From Agrocybe praecox (lineage: Eukaryota > Basidiomycota > Agaricomycetes > Agaricales > Agrocybaceae): 64,000 bases of DNA. A model generated the notes under the pieces. The model ran no database searches and was not told the origin of the DNA. It worked only from the letters and a program-made list of their open reading frames with translations. Position 1 is the stretch's first letter. Every line of letters starts with the position of its first letter. This document shows positions 24,476-35,460 of this stretch, piece after piece. The stretch spans positions 1,240,001 through 1,304,000 of the forward strand of contig OZ024845.1 in assembly GCA_964017145.1 (NCBI GenBank), read 5' to 3'. The position numbers and the translations under genes were made by a program.

Positions 24476-25203
24476 GGACCCCGTAGCTCTTGACGCCATT
24501 ATACAGATCCCTTTCTTCCCAATCGTTGTTTGTACTCTCGAAGCCTCCTCGAGAACGCCGCTCGAAATCTACACGATGGTTCCAAGTTTGTCGGTAGAGA
24601 CAACAAACACCGGAATAGGTGGACGGTAGCTTGGTCCTTCGGCGGATGTCAGCGAATAATGTAGTGTAAAAGAATGCAAGTCAACTAGAGAATTGAACAC
24701 CCCATATTTGCGTACCTTTCATGTTCACGTAGAAAATCGCCCACGAACGTTCCTTCCACCTTCTCACGTCTAAATATGCGGATCTCGGTCAATATGCTGC
24801 AGTGCCACGCCCCTCTATTCAAATTAAGTTCAGTCCATTGGGTCTGTAATACGGCTCAGACATAGAGGGAGATGTCAATGGGGCTTGGATGGATGGATAT
24901 TCGTCCAGGTACATCTGATATAACCCGCTTGCTAACTTGTAGAATCTTCCATAGGGTATGGCGAGTAATGTAGTGCAGTCCCAGATATTATGTATCAATG
25001 TGTTATATCGTCCGTTGGTGGAAAGAAAACAGCGAACGCGCTTCGGGATACATAAGTAATGCTGCCGGGGTTCCGAGAGGCAAAGGTCACTGTCACTGAG
25101 GTGTTACTTGAATGTTACTACGGTGTTTATCGCCTTGATCATTCCTTCAGCTTTCCTTACATCTTTCAACACTCGTTGCTCAATACAAAGTATTTTGTAC
25201 ACA
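24476..25203. other. Upstream region of GTPase copy B
   Basis: No gene is recognised. A sequence GCGAGTAATGTAGTG near 24961 resembles GCGAATAATGTAGTG near 24652, a small local duplication. Confidence 0.3.
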
Positions 25204-28200
25204 ATGTCTACACCAGCACAAAGCTCTATAATATCTCCTCAACGCTACGAGAAAATTCGCAGCAAGTTTGACCGCTTCCGTGTTCTCATTATAGGTCGAC
25301 GCAACTCAGGCAAAACAACTGTCCTCCAGAGAGTCTGTGACACCACTGAGAAGCCGATTATATCAAATAAGAAGGGGAAACAAGTGAGCATATATCATAC
25401 TTCTCCGTGTCAGATTTCTTAGTGCCTTGCTTTAGATGACGCCCGAAGATCATATACTTAAGCCCACAACGGAGGTCAGGTCTTTTTGTATGCCGGCGTA
25501 GATTTTGGTTTGGGCTCAATTAATATTTCAGCGAGGTATACATGACATCAACGACGAGATGGTCTTTGAAAGCAACAAGAAATTTGTGTTTCACGACTCT
25601 CGCGGATTCGAGAGTGGTGGGGTTGACGAGCTAAAAATAGTACAGCATTTTATCAGGGGGCGTTTGCAAGAGCGGCAAGTGGATGACCAATTGCATGCCA
25701 TATGGTACCGTGTTCCAATTGCTTTGAGGATATATTACCTGAATATTATCAACACTAGGTATTGCATTGCAGCTGATAATGCAAGGCCTATAACACATGC
25801 AGAGAAGCAATTTTTCTCTGAATGTGGAACAGGAAAGGGTGCACACTTATTGACATCATCATCATAACATTATTTCTAATGATAAATAGTTCCGGTTGTT
25901 CTCATTTTCACCAAGATGCATGTCAAAGATGCACAGGAATGGAAAAAAGATAAGGATAAACCAGCTGCACAGTTTCGGGCTTCTGCCATCAAGCAGATGG
26001 AAGAAGGTGCATTGTTGGAATTGCAGAAATTAAAGTATCCACCATCAGCAGCAGTGTATCTGGGAGGTAATCAAACTGTATAATTATTTGAATGTGACTG
26101 ACTGCTTTATTTGGTAGAAATTATGCCAGAGAATATCAAGTGTGACATTCTTATACACAAAACCTTGAATTCTCTTGGTGATGAGAATCTACGTCACCTT
26201 CTGGTCTTAACACAGCAAGCAAATTTAGAGCTGTGCATGAAAAGGGCATTTGACAGGTATTGATTTAAAGTTAGATGATATCAAGAATAAGTTATTGAAA
26301 TAATATTCAAAAGGTATCTCATACCACTTCTATCAAGTGAGGGAAGCATACATGTGCAAGAAATAATAGAATGTTTTCCTTATGCTAAGGTATATCCTTC
26401 ATTCAATGTTTTTGCTATAAAATAATATATTAATTGAATTTTTTTAGAATTTTTGGAGAGTATGTTTCAGCTCTATGATATATTCATATTTCTTGTTTAG
26501 TCACTATTTTTTTTTTCATCATTAATAGAATGTGAGCAGAATTCATTCTTCTCTGACTTTGTTCTATGGCTTAATTCTTCTTTATTTTCTTTGTTTCATA
26601 GCATGTGCATAGAATTCATTCTTCTCTGTCTTTGTTCTTTAGGTTAATTCTTCTATATTCTTCTTTGTTTCATAGTATGTGAGTAGAATCCATTCTTCTC
26701 TGCATTTGTTCTTTCACTTAATTCTTTTGTGTTTTGCTTCATTTCATAGTATGTGTGTAGAATTTATTCTTTTCTGGTTTTGTTCTTTGGCTTAATTCTT
26801 CTGTGTTTTGCTTTGTTTTATAGGCTGTGCGTAGAATTCATTCTTCTTGGTCTTTGTTCTTTGGCTTAATTCTTCTGTGTTTTATTTTATTTCATAGTAT
26901 GTATGTAGAATTCATTCTTCTCTGCCTTTGTTCTTTTGCTCAATTCTTCTGTATTTTTGTTTGTTTCATAGGGTGTGCGTGGAATTCATTCTTCCTTGCA
27001 TTTGTTCTATGGCCTAATTCTTCCATGTTTTGCTTTGTGTCATAGCTTGTGTGTAGCATTCATTCTTTTCTGCCTTTGTTCTTTGGCTTAATTCTTCTGT
27101 ATTTTGCTTTGTTTTATAGTTTGTGTGTAGAATTCATTCTTTTCCATCTTTGTTCTTTGACTTAATTCTTCTTTGTTTTTCTTTGTTTCATAGGATGTGT
27201 GTAAAATTCATTCTTTTCTGCCTTCATTCTTTGGTTTAATTCTTCTTTTTTTTGCTTTGTTTATAGTATGTATGTAGAATTCAATATTCTCTGCCTTTCT
27301 TCTTTCACTTAATTTTTCTTTCTTTCCTTTGTTTTACAGGATGTGCATAGAATTCATTCTTCTCTGCATTTGTTCTTTTGCTTACTTCTTCTGTATTTTG
27401 CTTTGTTTCATAGATTGTGCACAGAATTCATTCTTTTCTGCCTTTGTTTTTTGGCTTAATTCTTCTTTGTTTTCCTTTGTTTCATAGGCTGTGTGTAAAA
27501 TTCATTTTTTTAACCCTTGTTCTTTGTCTTAATCCTTCTGTGTTATTCTTTATTTTATAGCATGTGTGTAGAATTCATTCTTCTCTGCCCTTTTTTTTGT
27601 TTTGCTTAACTCTTCTATTTTTCGCTTTGTTTTATAGGATGTGTGTAGAATTCATTCTTTCCTGTCTTTTTCTGTCTTTCTTCTTCGCTTATTTATTTTT
27701 CTCATAGATGGTGCATATAATCTATTTTTGTCTGTTTATATTTTAGCTTATTTTATTTGTCAATTTTTTTCAACAGTCTGTGAGTAAAATTGTTCTTTAA
27801 TAATATTTAAATGTAATTAATTCAAATACCTTCAACTTTTTAGCAAACAATAATTTCCACAATAATATCTATCAGTGAAAAAATGGTAATGATTTATTAA
27901 TATATTTGTCATACATCATTAATTTTACTTTTTCTTAGTTTAATGGATTATCTGAATCCAAAATACAAACAACATTGTGCTCTGTTATATGTTTGCCTTT
28001 ATTTTATTTAAATGTCAATATATATATCTCATATTTTTCTTCAGGTTTGATAATATGCTCAGAGCATGTTTTTTATTTGTCCAACACATACTTTGAGGTT
28101 CCATTGGAGACATACTTTTCAGAGACTTTCAAGCTTTATGCAATATTATCTCATTCACAAGTTTCAAATGCAATATTAGCTGCATTAGGATCATACAATA

Positions 28201-28586
28201 GTAAGCTCTAAAATTGTGGATTTTTTTTTACATATATCAATTTAAACAGAAGTGGATGAGCTAAAATTCAAGGAAAAAAACACTGTTCATAAGCTGGTGC
28301 ACTTGTTTGATCAAAGTTGTATGTTTTCTCCCTTTATTTTTCTTAAATTGACTTGTATATTTAAAACTTTACTAGCTGAAAATGTCCAGCCAACAACTAC
28401 TCCAAGTCAGTTGTTGATTAACAACCTTTGGACTATAATATTTGAAAATCACCTTTGTATGTCCCTTTTCTACTTGTTTATATAATCAATGACTTACATA
28501 GTACTATGTCTCACACAGCTGTGGACAATCTTCAAGAGGAAATAAAAGCAGCCAAGGCTATTTATGCTGCTAAACAATCAAAGTAG
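25204..28586 (+). CDS. P-loop GTPase (G-domain protein), complete, 14 exons (copy B)
   Basis: Predicted GTP-binding protein of a family frequent in Agaricomycetes; cellular role unknown. Exons: 25204-25383, 25436-25474, 25532-25704, 25759-25838, 25890-26066, 26118-26256, 26314-26389, 26448-26459, 27844-27885, 27939-27990, 28045-28200, 28250-28315, 28376-28456 and 28519-28586. All are GT-AG with consistent phase, giving 446 aa. The G domain shows the P-loop GRRNSGKTT (about 32-40), a switch I Thr in KPTTERG, DSRG within HDSRGFESGG as G3, and TKMH after VVLIF as the G4-like motif. A conserved HAIWYC segment lies between. The C-terminal half is Lys/Leu-rich with no recognised domain. Intron 8 is 1384 bp and carries the 74-bp array; the other introns are about 49-61 bp. 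The start Met directly precedes a short tail to the P-loop, as usual in the family. A second copy's 3' half is at 10477-11231. Confidence 0.88.
26521..27780 (+). repeat. 74-bp tandem array in intron 8 of GTPase copy B (about 18 units)
   Basis: A (T/C)AG after a T-rich tract ends at 26528, 26601, 26675, 26749, 26823, 26898, 26971, 27045, 27119, 27193, 27266, 27339, 27413, 27487, 27560, 27637, 27707 and 27776. Steps are 69-77 bp, mostly 73-74. Each unit has, in order, TGTGTGTAGAATTCATTCTT-like sequence, a CTTTGTTCTTTGGCTTAAT-like stretch with a possible branch site (TTAAT), a pyrimidine tract, and TTTCATAG. The likely true acceptor at 27843 is 67 bp after the last unit, so each unit looks like a copy of the intron's 3' end. 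Confidence 0.93.
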
Positions 28587-29440
28587 ACCAACTGAAGACC
28601 CAACAAATACTGATGAAGACGCCAAAAGAAAATGAAAAAGCACCAACAAATCAAGTCCTCAGCAAGTCCAATAAATTTCCATCTTGATTTCTGAATGTAC
28701 TACCATCCTGAAAAACATCCGAAAAAGGACCCTGGCTATATCCTGCTCTTGACATTCTATGTAATACTTGAATGTAAATAAAAACCAATCTTTTCCATAT
28801 ACACATCAAAATCCACAACCAAACCAAAGAAAGCATAATTTTACATGTAGATTATACCAATGATAATATGTTCTCTTTTCCATCTATGGCATGCACACTG
28901 CATGCAATATTTCACCAAAAGAGAAAAGGGAAATGCAAAGGAAGAACAGTATAAACAGGCAGTAGTAGCAATACTGCCGAGCTTGGTGTTGGGGGATAGT
29001 GGTCAGGAGTAGATATAGAGTGTGCATGAACATGTGTAAATAGAGTGCAATGGATAGATGGACCAGAGGGTGTGAAGTGAACCGCAAATGCGAACACGAA
29101 AGAACTGCGGAATGACGAGCGACGAGTGCAAGAAACAACGAATGTACAAAACAACGAACACGAAAGAACAACGAACAAAAGAATGTACAGAAAAGCCATT
29201 AAAAAAGCATGAGATAAGCCATAGGAGAACTGGGATATGTAAGCTGGCTAGGTAAGATTATACGCTCATACGATACAATACAATATGATACAATATCTAT
29301 GTACTACGACGATCGGAGCTAAAGAGAAGGGGGGTTGAGTGAAGATAGAAGAGAGGGAATGAGAAATTATGTATATAATATACCACTGATAACGCCCAAC
29401 AAAAGGCGGAGCAAAATTCAAGAACAAGAGTGAAATCGGG
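28587..29440. repeat. GTPase 3' UTR and Block R, copy 3 (first part)
   Basis: Homology with GTPase copy A continues past the stop to about 28800 (AAACCAATCTTTTCC) and then ends. From about 28915 the sequence matches block R (AGTATAAACAGGCAGTAG, CCGAGCTTGGTGTTGGG, GGATATGTAAGCTGGC near 29232, ATAACGCCCAACAAAAGG near 29388). The R block is broken at 29441 by the inverted-repeat element. Confidence 0.7.
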
Positions 29441-29442
29441 TA

Positions 29443-30979
29443 CATCAGGAAGATAACATCTCGATAGAATCTCTAGATATGGTAGAATGGGCTAGGGTAC
29501 CTGGTATGTATAAATCCTGCCCGAAATTCCGACCCTCTTTTTTCTAGAGGTATAGCAGAAGAAGCTATTTCTAGCGCACATTTTTTCCTTCTATCCTTCT
29601 ACATTATTTTATTTATTGGTATGGACGGGAGTTGAACTTAGTTACAGACTCCAAAAAGCAACGCCGGCAAACGACAGCATAGCCACTGAACCATATGGGA
29701 GATATGTTAAACTCCGATACCTGTGCCACATGGTACAGTTGGTGCTTGCTCTCTGTGTTTGTAGTTTACATATAGGTGACAATACCAGTCATCAATGGCC
29801 ATATAATATCTACTGGAATTCATAGTACATATGCAATGTATGTACACATAGTACTTCAACTTGACGACGGACAGATGACGGCCTCCAAAATATGACCAAG
29901 TCAATTCAAACTCCGACTATGTGACGCGTCACATCAATAACACGATGCAATTTTTCGAATGATTCTTTGTCCTTTACCTTCATCCTCACCTCACCTTCCT
30001 CACCTCACCTCTCCCTCTTCTCTCCTCCTTTCTTATCCATCTACATTCGGGATACATACCTGACTGCAACGTGTATCAGGCACTTGGCATTGGGGTGCCA
30101 TGTATATTTAAATTTTTTGACGGTCAGTAATTCCTGTTAGCTTATCCTGACCATGTTTACTGATTTACGCATTCAGCCCTTTCCAACCAAGACAACATAA
30201 ACGTGCACATATGATTATGGTAAGTAAACAACCCTTTTGTGAACCATAGGGCATGCCAACTCACCTCTGCTAACCAGGCTTGTCGTTCTCGAACACCTGC
30301 ACCTCGCGTCCCCTACGACATCCTTCCCTGCACATCTCCAGCATGCAGTACTATCAAAACTACGCCCCGCACTCGTCCACAACGTCCGCCGATGAAGAAC
30401 CTTGGAAGAACCATCCCACACGACGTTTTGGTGTTTTTTTTCTTTGATTTGGAGTGGGTAAAGACAAGGGAATCGATGTACATGTGAGTCCTGAATCTGG
30501 GTTGCTCTTCTTATCACATATCTGCACGGTATCTATCCATGACGTCCGCCGACGAGCAACAGACAAACAAAATGCCGGGGATGTCCCACACACTCCCTTG
30601 CGTTCTCTTTTTTTTTTGTTTTTTTGCATACATCATGATTATAATAGTACTTTTATTGTATACTGTTTCGTTTGAGCTGTATTACTTAAGTAGAATAGAA
30701 GTGGAAACAAAAATATTATTCTTTACTTTTTCATATTATAAATTTTTGAACGTCTGTCATCTGTGAATCTGGCACTGAGCAAAATAAATAAATAGATATA
30801 ATACGAAGGCCTAATTCTAGCTTTTTTTACATATATCTAACGACTTCCTAGCTCTGCTAGATCTAGCATGACCGCCTAGAATCGGACATATCGTGGTATT
30901 TCCAGCTTGTGATGTGGAGGGCTGGATTTGATAGATTACATAATGCTACCTTTTCTAGCGGTGTGCGATCTTCCTGATG
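29443..30979. mobile_element. TA-flanked inverted-repeat element, 1537 bp, non-autonomous
   Basis: The left end CATCAGGAAGAT (29443) is matched by ATCTTCCTGATG ending at 30979; weaker inverted similarity continues inward (TAGAA, GGTAG). TA flanks both sides (29441-29442 and 30980-30981). It interrupts block R: the right flank GGCAGTGACGTGGAAT continues what follows directly in R copies 1 and 4. No transposase is visible. Internal sequence includes a tRNA-like promoter pair (29628-29693) and several AT-rich stretches. Confidence 0.75.
29628..29693 (-). other. tRNA-like A and B boxes (possible SINE head)
   Basis: On the minus strand TGGTTCAGTGG (29693-29683) fits the pol III A-box consensus at every position. 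AGTTCAACTCC (29638-29628) fits the B box. The spacing is 44 nt. It does not fold as a normal tRNA (no good anticodon arm). A-rich sequence follows (ATAAATAAAATAATG). This suggests a tRNA-derived short element rather than a tRNA gene. Confidence 0.4.
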
Positions 30980-30981
30980 TA

Positions 30982-31400
30982 GGCAGTGACGTGGAATAGG
31001 AAGAGGCGTAAAAGAAAAGATAGGCAAGATAAAGGGTGCACCGTTGAAACCCGCAAGAAAGAAGAGGTCAATGTCGGGAAAATACACAAGAGCCAAAGAA
31101 TGTATGTCGGTCGGTCAAGGAAAAATAACAACAATAAAAGATGGGGTTAGTTGGGTCGATAGATTGGCTAGTGGGATCATAGCAAAGGAGAAGGTCAAAC
31201 ACAACTTCAAGATTGCCGACTAGTAGGGCCAAGCCCAAATCTTCCAAGTGAGACGAGACAACGGCAGTGGCGGTGGGTCGAAGGCAAACAGATATAGGCA
31301 GAAGGAGGAAGCTAGCAAGCAAGGAGATGTACCGTGGCAACAAAGCAGACAACTTAAGTGACGAGGGGTTCCTGATCGTGGTGATCGAGGGAAGAGAAAT
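30982..31400. repeat. Block R, copy 3 (second part)
   Basis: R resumes after the inserted element: GGCAGTGACGTGGAATAGG, CACAAGAGCCAAAGAATG near 31085, CGGTCGGTCAAGGAAAAA, and GATGTACCGTGGCAACAA near 31325. Confidence 0.7.
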
Positions 31401-31860
31401 AGTCTAGAGCAAGAGCTCTGGGCAAGTTTTGGAACACGAAGCTCACATGATAGCCAGCTGCTTCTTGTTGAAGTTCCTGTTCCCTCAAAAGTTAACCAAA
31501 GGAAGATGGGCCTTGGCTACATAGGGACGGGTACAGGGGTTGACGGTGGGGGTGAGCACTCGTTGAGGATTGAGTTTTTTTTTTTTTTTTTTTTTTTTCT
31601 TGTCAATTTAGGTCTATTGAAGTGAGACTTCATGCAGACATAATACATTAATGATGTAACTACCAGGACACTGCGCCCGTCTCCATTCCCCGTGAACCCT
31701 CTATGCACTGCTGAGGTACGCCCGAAGCGAGAGGATTGAGTATAACAATGCTCGAGCAGGTGAAAATCCAAGCATACGCTGTAGTGGAAGCCAGTGGGGA
31801 ACTAGTCGATATGCGGCGGCCGACGTAGTTTGTTGTGAATCATCTGGGATGTATAAGCCT
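31400..31860 (-). pseudogene. Block E, copy 3: antisense fragment of the Edc1-like gene, split by an insertion
   Basis: GGGCAAGTTTTGGAACACG near 31418, TTGAAGTTCCTGTTCCCTC near 31470 and GGTACAGGGGTTGACGG near 31530 match the intact gene. GCGGCGGCCGACGTAGTTTG near 31813 matches further upstream coding sequence. A 156-bp retro-insertion with poly(T) lies inside. Confidence 0.65.
31575..31730 (-). mobile_element. Short retro-insertion: 24-nt poly(A) tail and 10-bp target duplication
   Basis: A run of 24 T (31575-31598) is followed by 132 bp of unique sequence. GAGGATTGAG occurs immediately before (31565-31574) and immediately after (31731-31740). This is the signature of target-primed retroposition of a 3'-polyadenylated RNA in minus orientation. 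No pol III boxes are convincing, and the source RNA is unknown. Confidence 0.75.
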
Positions 31861-32616
31861 GATGACTGTGAATAGCGATGAGGTTTTGACGGTTAGGAAC
31901 AAAAATCATTCACAGCTAAAATCACAATGCGGACCGAAAGGTCACATGACCGCGTTCAACCTTCAACGTTTGAACGAACACATGAGCAGAGAGCTCTTGA
32001 CATCCTTTGTGTCCCATATACAACCCTCTACTCCCAAGCAAAAATGAATGGAGACTCACCGTATTCCAGCCTCACCGATTTATGTTTCCACGCAAGTCAA
32101 AATATGACATTCACATTCTATCCTTCGGTTCTCTAACAGCGATGGCACTGTTCTACATTAGGACGTCTACGCAGTGATGTATGATCGTGAAGGTACTACG
32201 GACATACCGTAACGTTCGCGAAACATCATGAATATATGCGGCAACAAAATGGAACTGGCCGTATGTGACAAGAAGAACGACAAGGGCAAGGACTGAGATC
32301 TGGGAACAAAGACGACCCGGTCGAAGACTCATTCTTCAATTCGAACAAGTTATGCTTGGGTAAGAAACCCCATCAGATTTTTGGACCTCGATAAGGATCA
32401 AAAAACCTTCAATGGATGTCCGATTTCCAAGCCGACAGTGCAATCGATCTAAACTTGGGTTATTCTGACGCATTTCACGACCACCATTCGAGCTCTAGTC
32501 TTCAAAAATCCTCGCACTCGAGATTTCATCTCTGACCCATGATCATCATTGAAATACCAGTATGTAATTAGTCGTTTGATATCTCATGAAACCCAGATTA
32601 ATCGCTTTCTTGTACA

Positions 32617-33240
32617 GCACTCCAGGTGTGAGTGTTATGCAGCTCGCTGTTGTTTCCAAAACCACCGCCATTATATTCATCAAAGAGTACGTATTTCCAC
32701 CTTTTTTTGTCCAGCAATTACACGTTTACCTTCAAGTAGAACAGACGGATCGAAACCCAATATGGAGGGCTGTACCAACAAATAACCATGGCACAGAATA
32801 CAGGTACGTCTGTGGACAAATATGCCTTGATTACGTCTGAACCTTGTTACAGACATGCACTTTATGCGCCGTCCTACATGTCTCGTCTTCGTCCAATGTA
32901 TATAGAACTGCTTAGCACGGCCAACTACGACGAGACAATCGATCTTGAAGTAAATATATGCACAGGGGCTAATTCAATCAGTGGTAAGTCTTCCTTTTTT
33001 TACTCGCTTGATCCAAGCTTAACGGAAAAATCACCAGTCGATATTATGAACTTTGGGCTCTTGACGGACGACGTACATGTGAACCAGCAACTTGTACAAT
33101 TTGTATATCCAGTCTTCCAGCAGATCGATATATTCTCAGCGTCACAGGCTGGGCCGCCTTCTTCAAGACATCACCCATTGAACTCGCCTTCTTTTTTGTC
33201 ATGACAAACCCCGGTGTTCTCAGGTTCGGACACAAAACAT
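32617..33240 (+). pseudogene. Copper radical oxidase pseudogene C3
   Basis: Exon 2 is well preserved (GVSVMQLAVVSKTTAIIFIK near 32625-32690). It is followed at once by GSKPNMEG-like sequence near 32755, then the YAPSYMSRLRPMYIELLST exon near 32865. The His exon is degraded (MNFGLLTDDVHVNQQLVQF near 33047). Exons between are deleted at the same place as in C1 and C2. The His is lost, as in C2. Block S begins at 33241. Confidence 0.85.
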
Positions 33241-33700
33241 TGTGTTGGGGGTTGACGATGGTCTCAACTCACGTTCTCGTTCGCGGCTCGTAGTGCGACT
33301 ACTAGGTGTCCCAGCTCCAGCCTTCTCTGCACCCCTAGCCTGATCGCGACTCATCGCACGCTCTCCACCTCTGTGCTCACCTCCACAACCCCTACTTTCT
33401 CGACATGGTCCCCGCTTTCTCTCTCTCTCAGCCCACCAGGTCCACCTACACCGCTTACGGCACCATTGCTAACGCTCATTCCACCCACCTATACTTCTCA
33501 AAGGAACTCTTCTCGTTTATTGCATGCCATGCGTGTTGTGATGCTCGTCCCCGTAAATACTATGCGAAGACGAAGACGACAATGCAGGCGAACCCTATTG
33601 ATCAGTGCCAGTGCCAGCCGTGGGTGCGTGTGGGGGGTGCAGTCATAGACGGGATGATCGCCATCGTCGAACTCGAGCTCTGGCTGGTGGCTTCTATGGG
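33241..33700. repeat. Block S, copy 3 (shortened)
   Basis: Starts GGGTTGACGATGGTCTCAAC and shares CTCACGTTCTCGTTCGCGGC with the other copies. It is shorter than copies 1 and 2, and lacks their last third. Confidence 0.6.
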
Positions 33701-33714
33701 CTAATCCTCAATGT

Positions 33715-34398
33715 TAATGGTGCATAAACAGGTGTTGCGGGTTACGGATCCGTTAGTGGTTTCCTATGTCACTTGGTATAGTTCAATCTTTGACATTTTC
33801 TTCCGTGTAGAGCTTCGATCAAGTAGGCAATAGTAGAGCCACGAATCCAGCTGTTACTCTCGTCATTGATAATCCTGCTGCTCCAGCAGGTAGAAGATTT
33901 TCTTCAGCTGACATCCCTGTATCTAATATATCGTGACTGTATCACAGTTCACCCCACAGCGTCCCTCATGCCTAATGGAACCGAATCCCAACATCGATGT
34001 CTCAACGAACAAACATGCCATGGAATATAGGTATGTCCTCGTAAAAACATGCCCCGATTATACCTAAACCTTGCTACAGACTTGAATTCTATTCACCGAC
34101 CTGTATGTCCCTCCCACGTTTGACGTATACAAGGCTGCCCAGCACAGTCAACTACAACGAGAAGTTCGATCTCAGGCTTTGAGTAGACCTAACCGTCTGC
34201 AAGACATTGTCCTCCTGGGCCCGCCTTCGTTTTCGTCGTGACGAACCCAAGCTTCGGACACAAGACATTGATTGGAACCGGAGCTCCTCCTGTAGATTTG
34301 GGGACCATTACGAAGTAAGCGTGCAATTATAACAGTGTTAATGCTTCTGCTGATGCCGTTGCAGCTTACTCAGTAAAACGCTGTCAAACTGGGAGTGA
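33715..34398 (+). pseudogene. Copper radical oxidase pseudogene C3b
   Basis: A separate remnant starts in the exon TGVAGYGSV near 33733, followed by VGNSRATNPAVTLVIDNPAA and a broken Tyr-His exon (LYHSS, near 33940). Then come SPTCMSLPRLTYTRLPSTVN near 34095, and [22 protein letters not shown] sequence near 34260-34315 with an internal deletion. That deletion removes the catalytic His exon. A last exon (LLSKTLSNWE stop at 34396-34398) follows a normal intron. It is non-functional through deletion and frameshifts. Confidence 0.8.
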
Positions 34399-35460
34399 TG
34401 AAGGTACCTCTTGGCGTCCGTCCAGGTTACATGTCTTATTGCACTGGTTTTCTTGAGATACCTGTCAGATGAGCTATCGGTGGAGAAAGGTTGAAATGGT
34501 GCGAACTGAATCTCAACCAATAAACCCTGTAGGTTAATTTAGAATACCTCCAGAACCGTGCATCTTGGATGTGGATGAATTGTCTCGCGAAAGAACCGGC
34601 CGTCCCAAAAGAGAGACGATATTTCACCTTTCATTCTGTCCAGAACCAAGGCTCCACCCGGGTATATCTCATGTGGTCGTGTAATAATTTAGGTCGAACA
34701 ACCTGAGAAGGATCATGACAAAGAAGAAAGCGTCATGCATGCGTTTGGCGTTACGAAAGAGGGTTTTTTATTTTTTGAATGCCGCGTAAGACAGTGTTTT
34801 TCTCATCGTATTGAAGAAGAAAACTGAGGAACGAACAGCATTCTTTCGATTCCGAAGTCGGAACCAATCGTTCACATGACTGGTTCACATCCGTGACGTC
34901 ACTGAAAATGCCAAGCCGGAACCCTTGTGGTTTGAACTTTCACTATTTAGCATTGGACTTGCTGCTAACCTGGTTGCTTAGGTGCTTATCACAAAACCTT
35001 TGGGCAGATCCTATACAGTTCGGCCAACCAAAGGTATGACCTATGTGGGGCCGCAACATAAATCTTAACCCTTGTATTGTACTTACTAATGTCAGTACAG
35101 ATTTAACGTTGCTCTATGCAAAATTGACTTGGCCATCTTTCATCGTGGAGCTTAGGTTGGCAGGTGTGGATATTGGCTTCACATATGGTTCCTTATTATA
35201 TTTGCAAGGATTGACCTACCTAGTGCAAGAGCAACCGTAGCAGTACGGACCAATGTGCACTTGTGATAAACAACTAGCCTTTGATGTGAGTTTCGTTGAA
35301 AGAGAACGGCCATCTGACTAAGGAAGAAGCAAGCGCGCGAATCGGTGGGCTCCACCGCCGTTATGCATCCACTATTATTGCGATATTCGAACACCTCTTG
35401 AAACTTAGCAGGTACAAAAGCTTCCTCAAAACGAGTCGTCAAACATAACTGATATTCTCA
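34399..35460. other. Spacer upstream of oxidase A, no gene recognised
   Basis: The first part (GGTACCTCTTGGCGTCCGTCC...) resembles the flank after blocks S1 and S2, so it belongs to the duplicated unit. No clear TATA box was found for the oxidase that follows. Confidence 0.35.

Noticed and set aside
26827..27045. Open frame within the 74-bp array
   Set aside because: A period of about 74 bp is not a multiple of three and the frame is a by-product of the repeat; no start or homology.
29628..29693. A functional tRNA gene
   Set aside because: A and B boxes are good, but no standard cloverleaf with anticodon arm can be drawn. Kept only as a SINE-like head.
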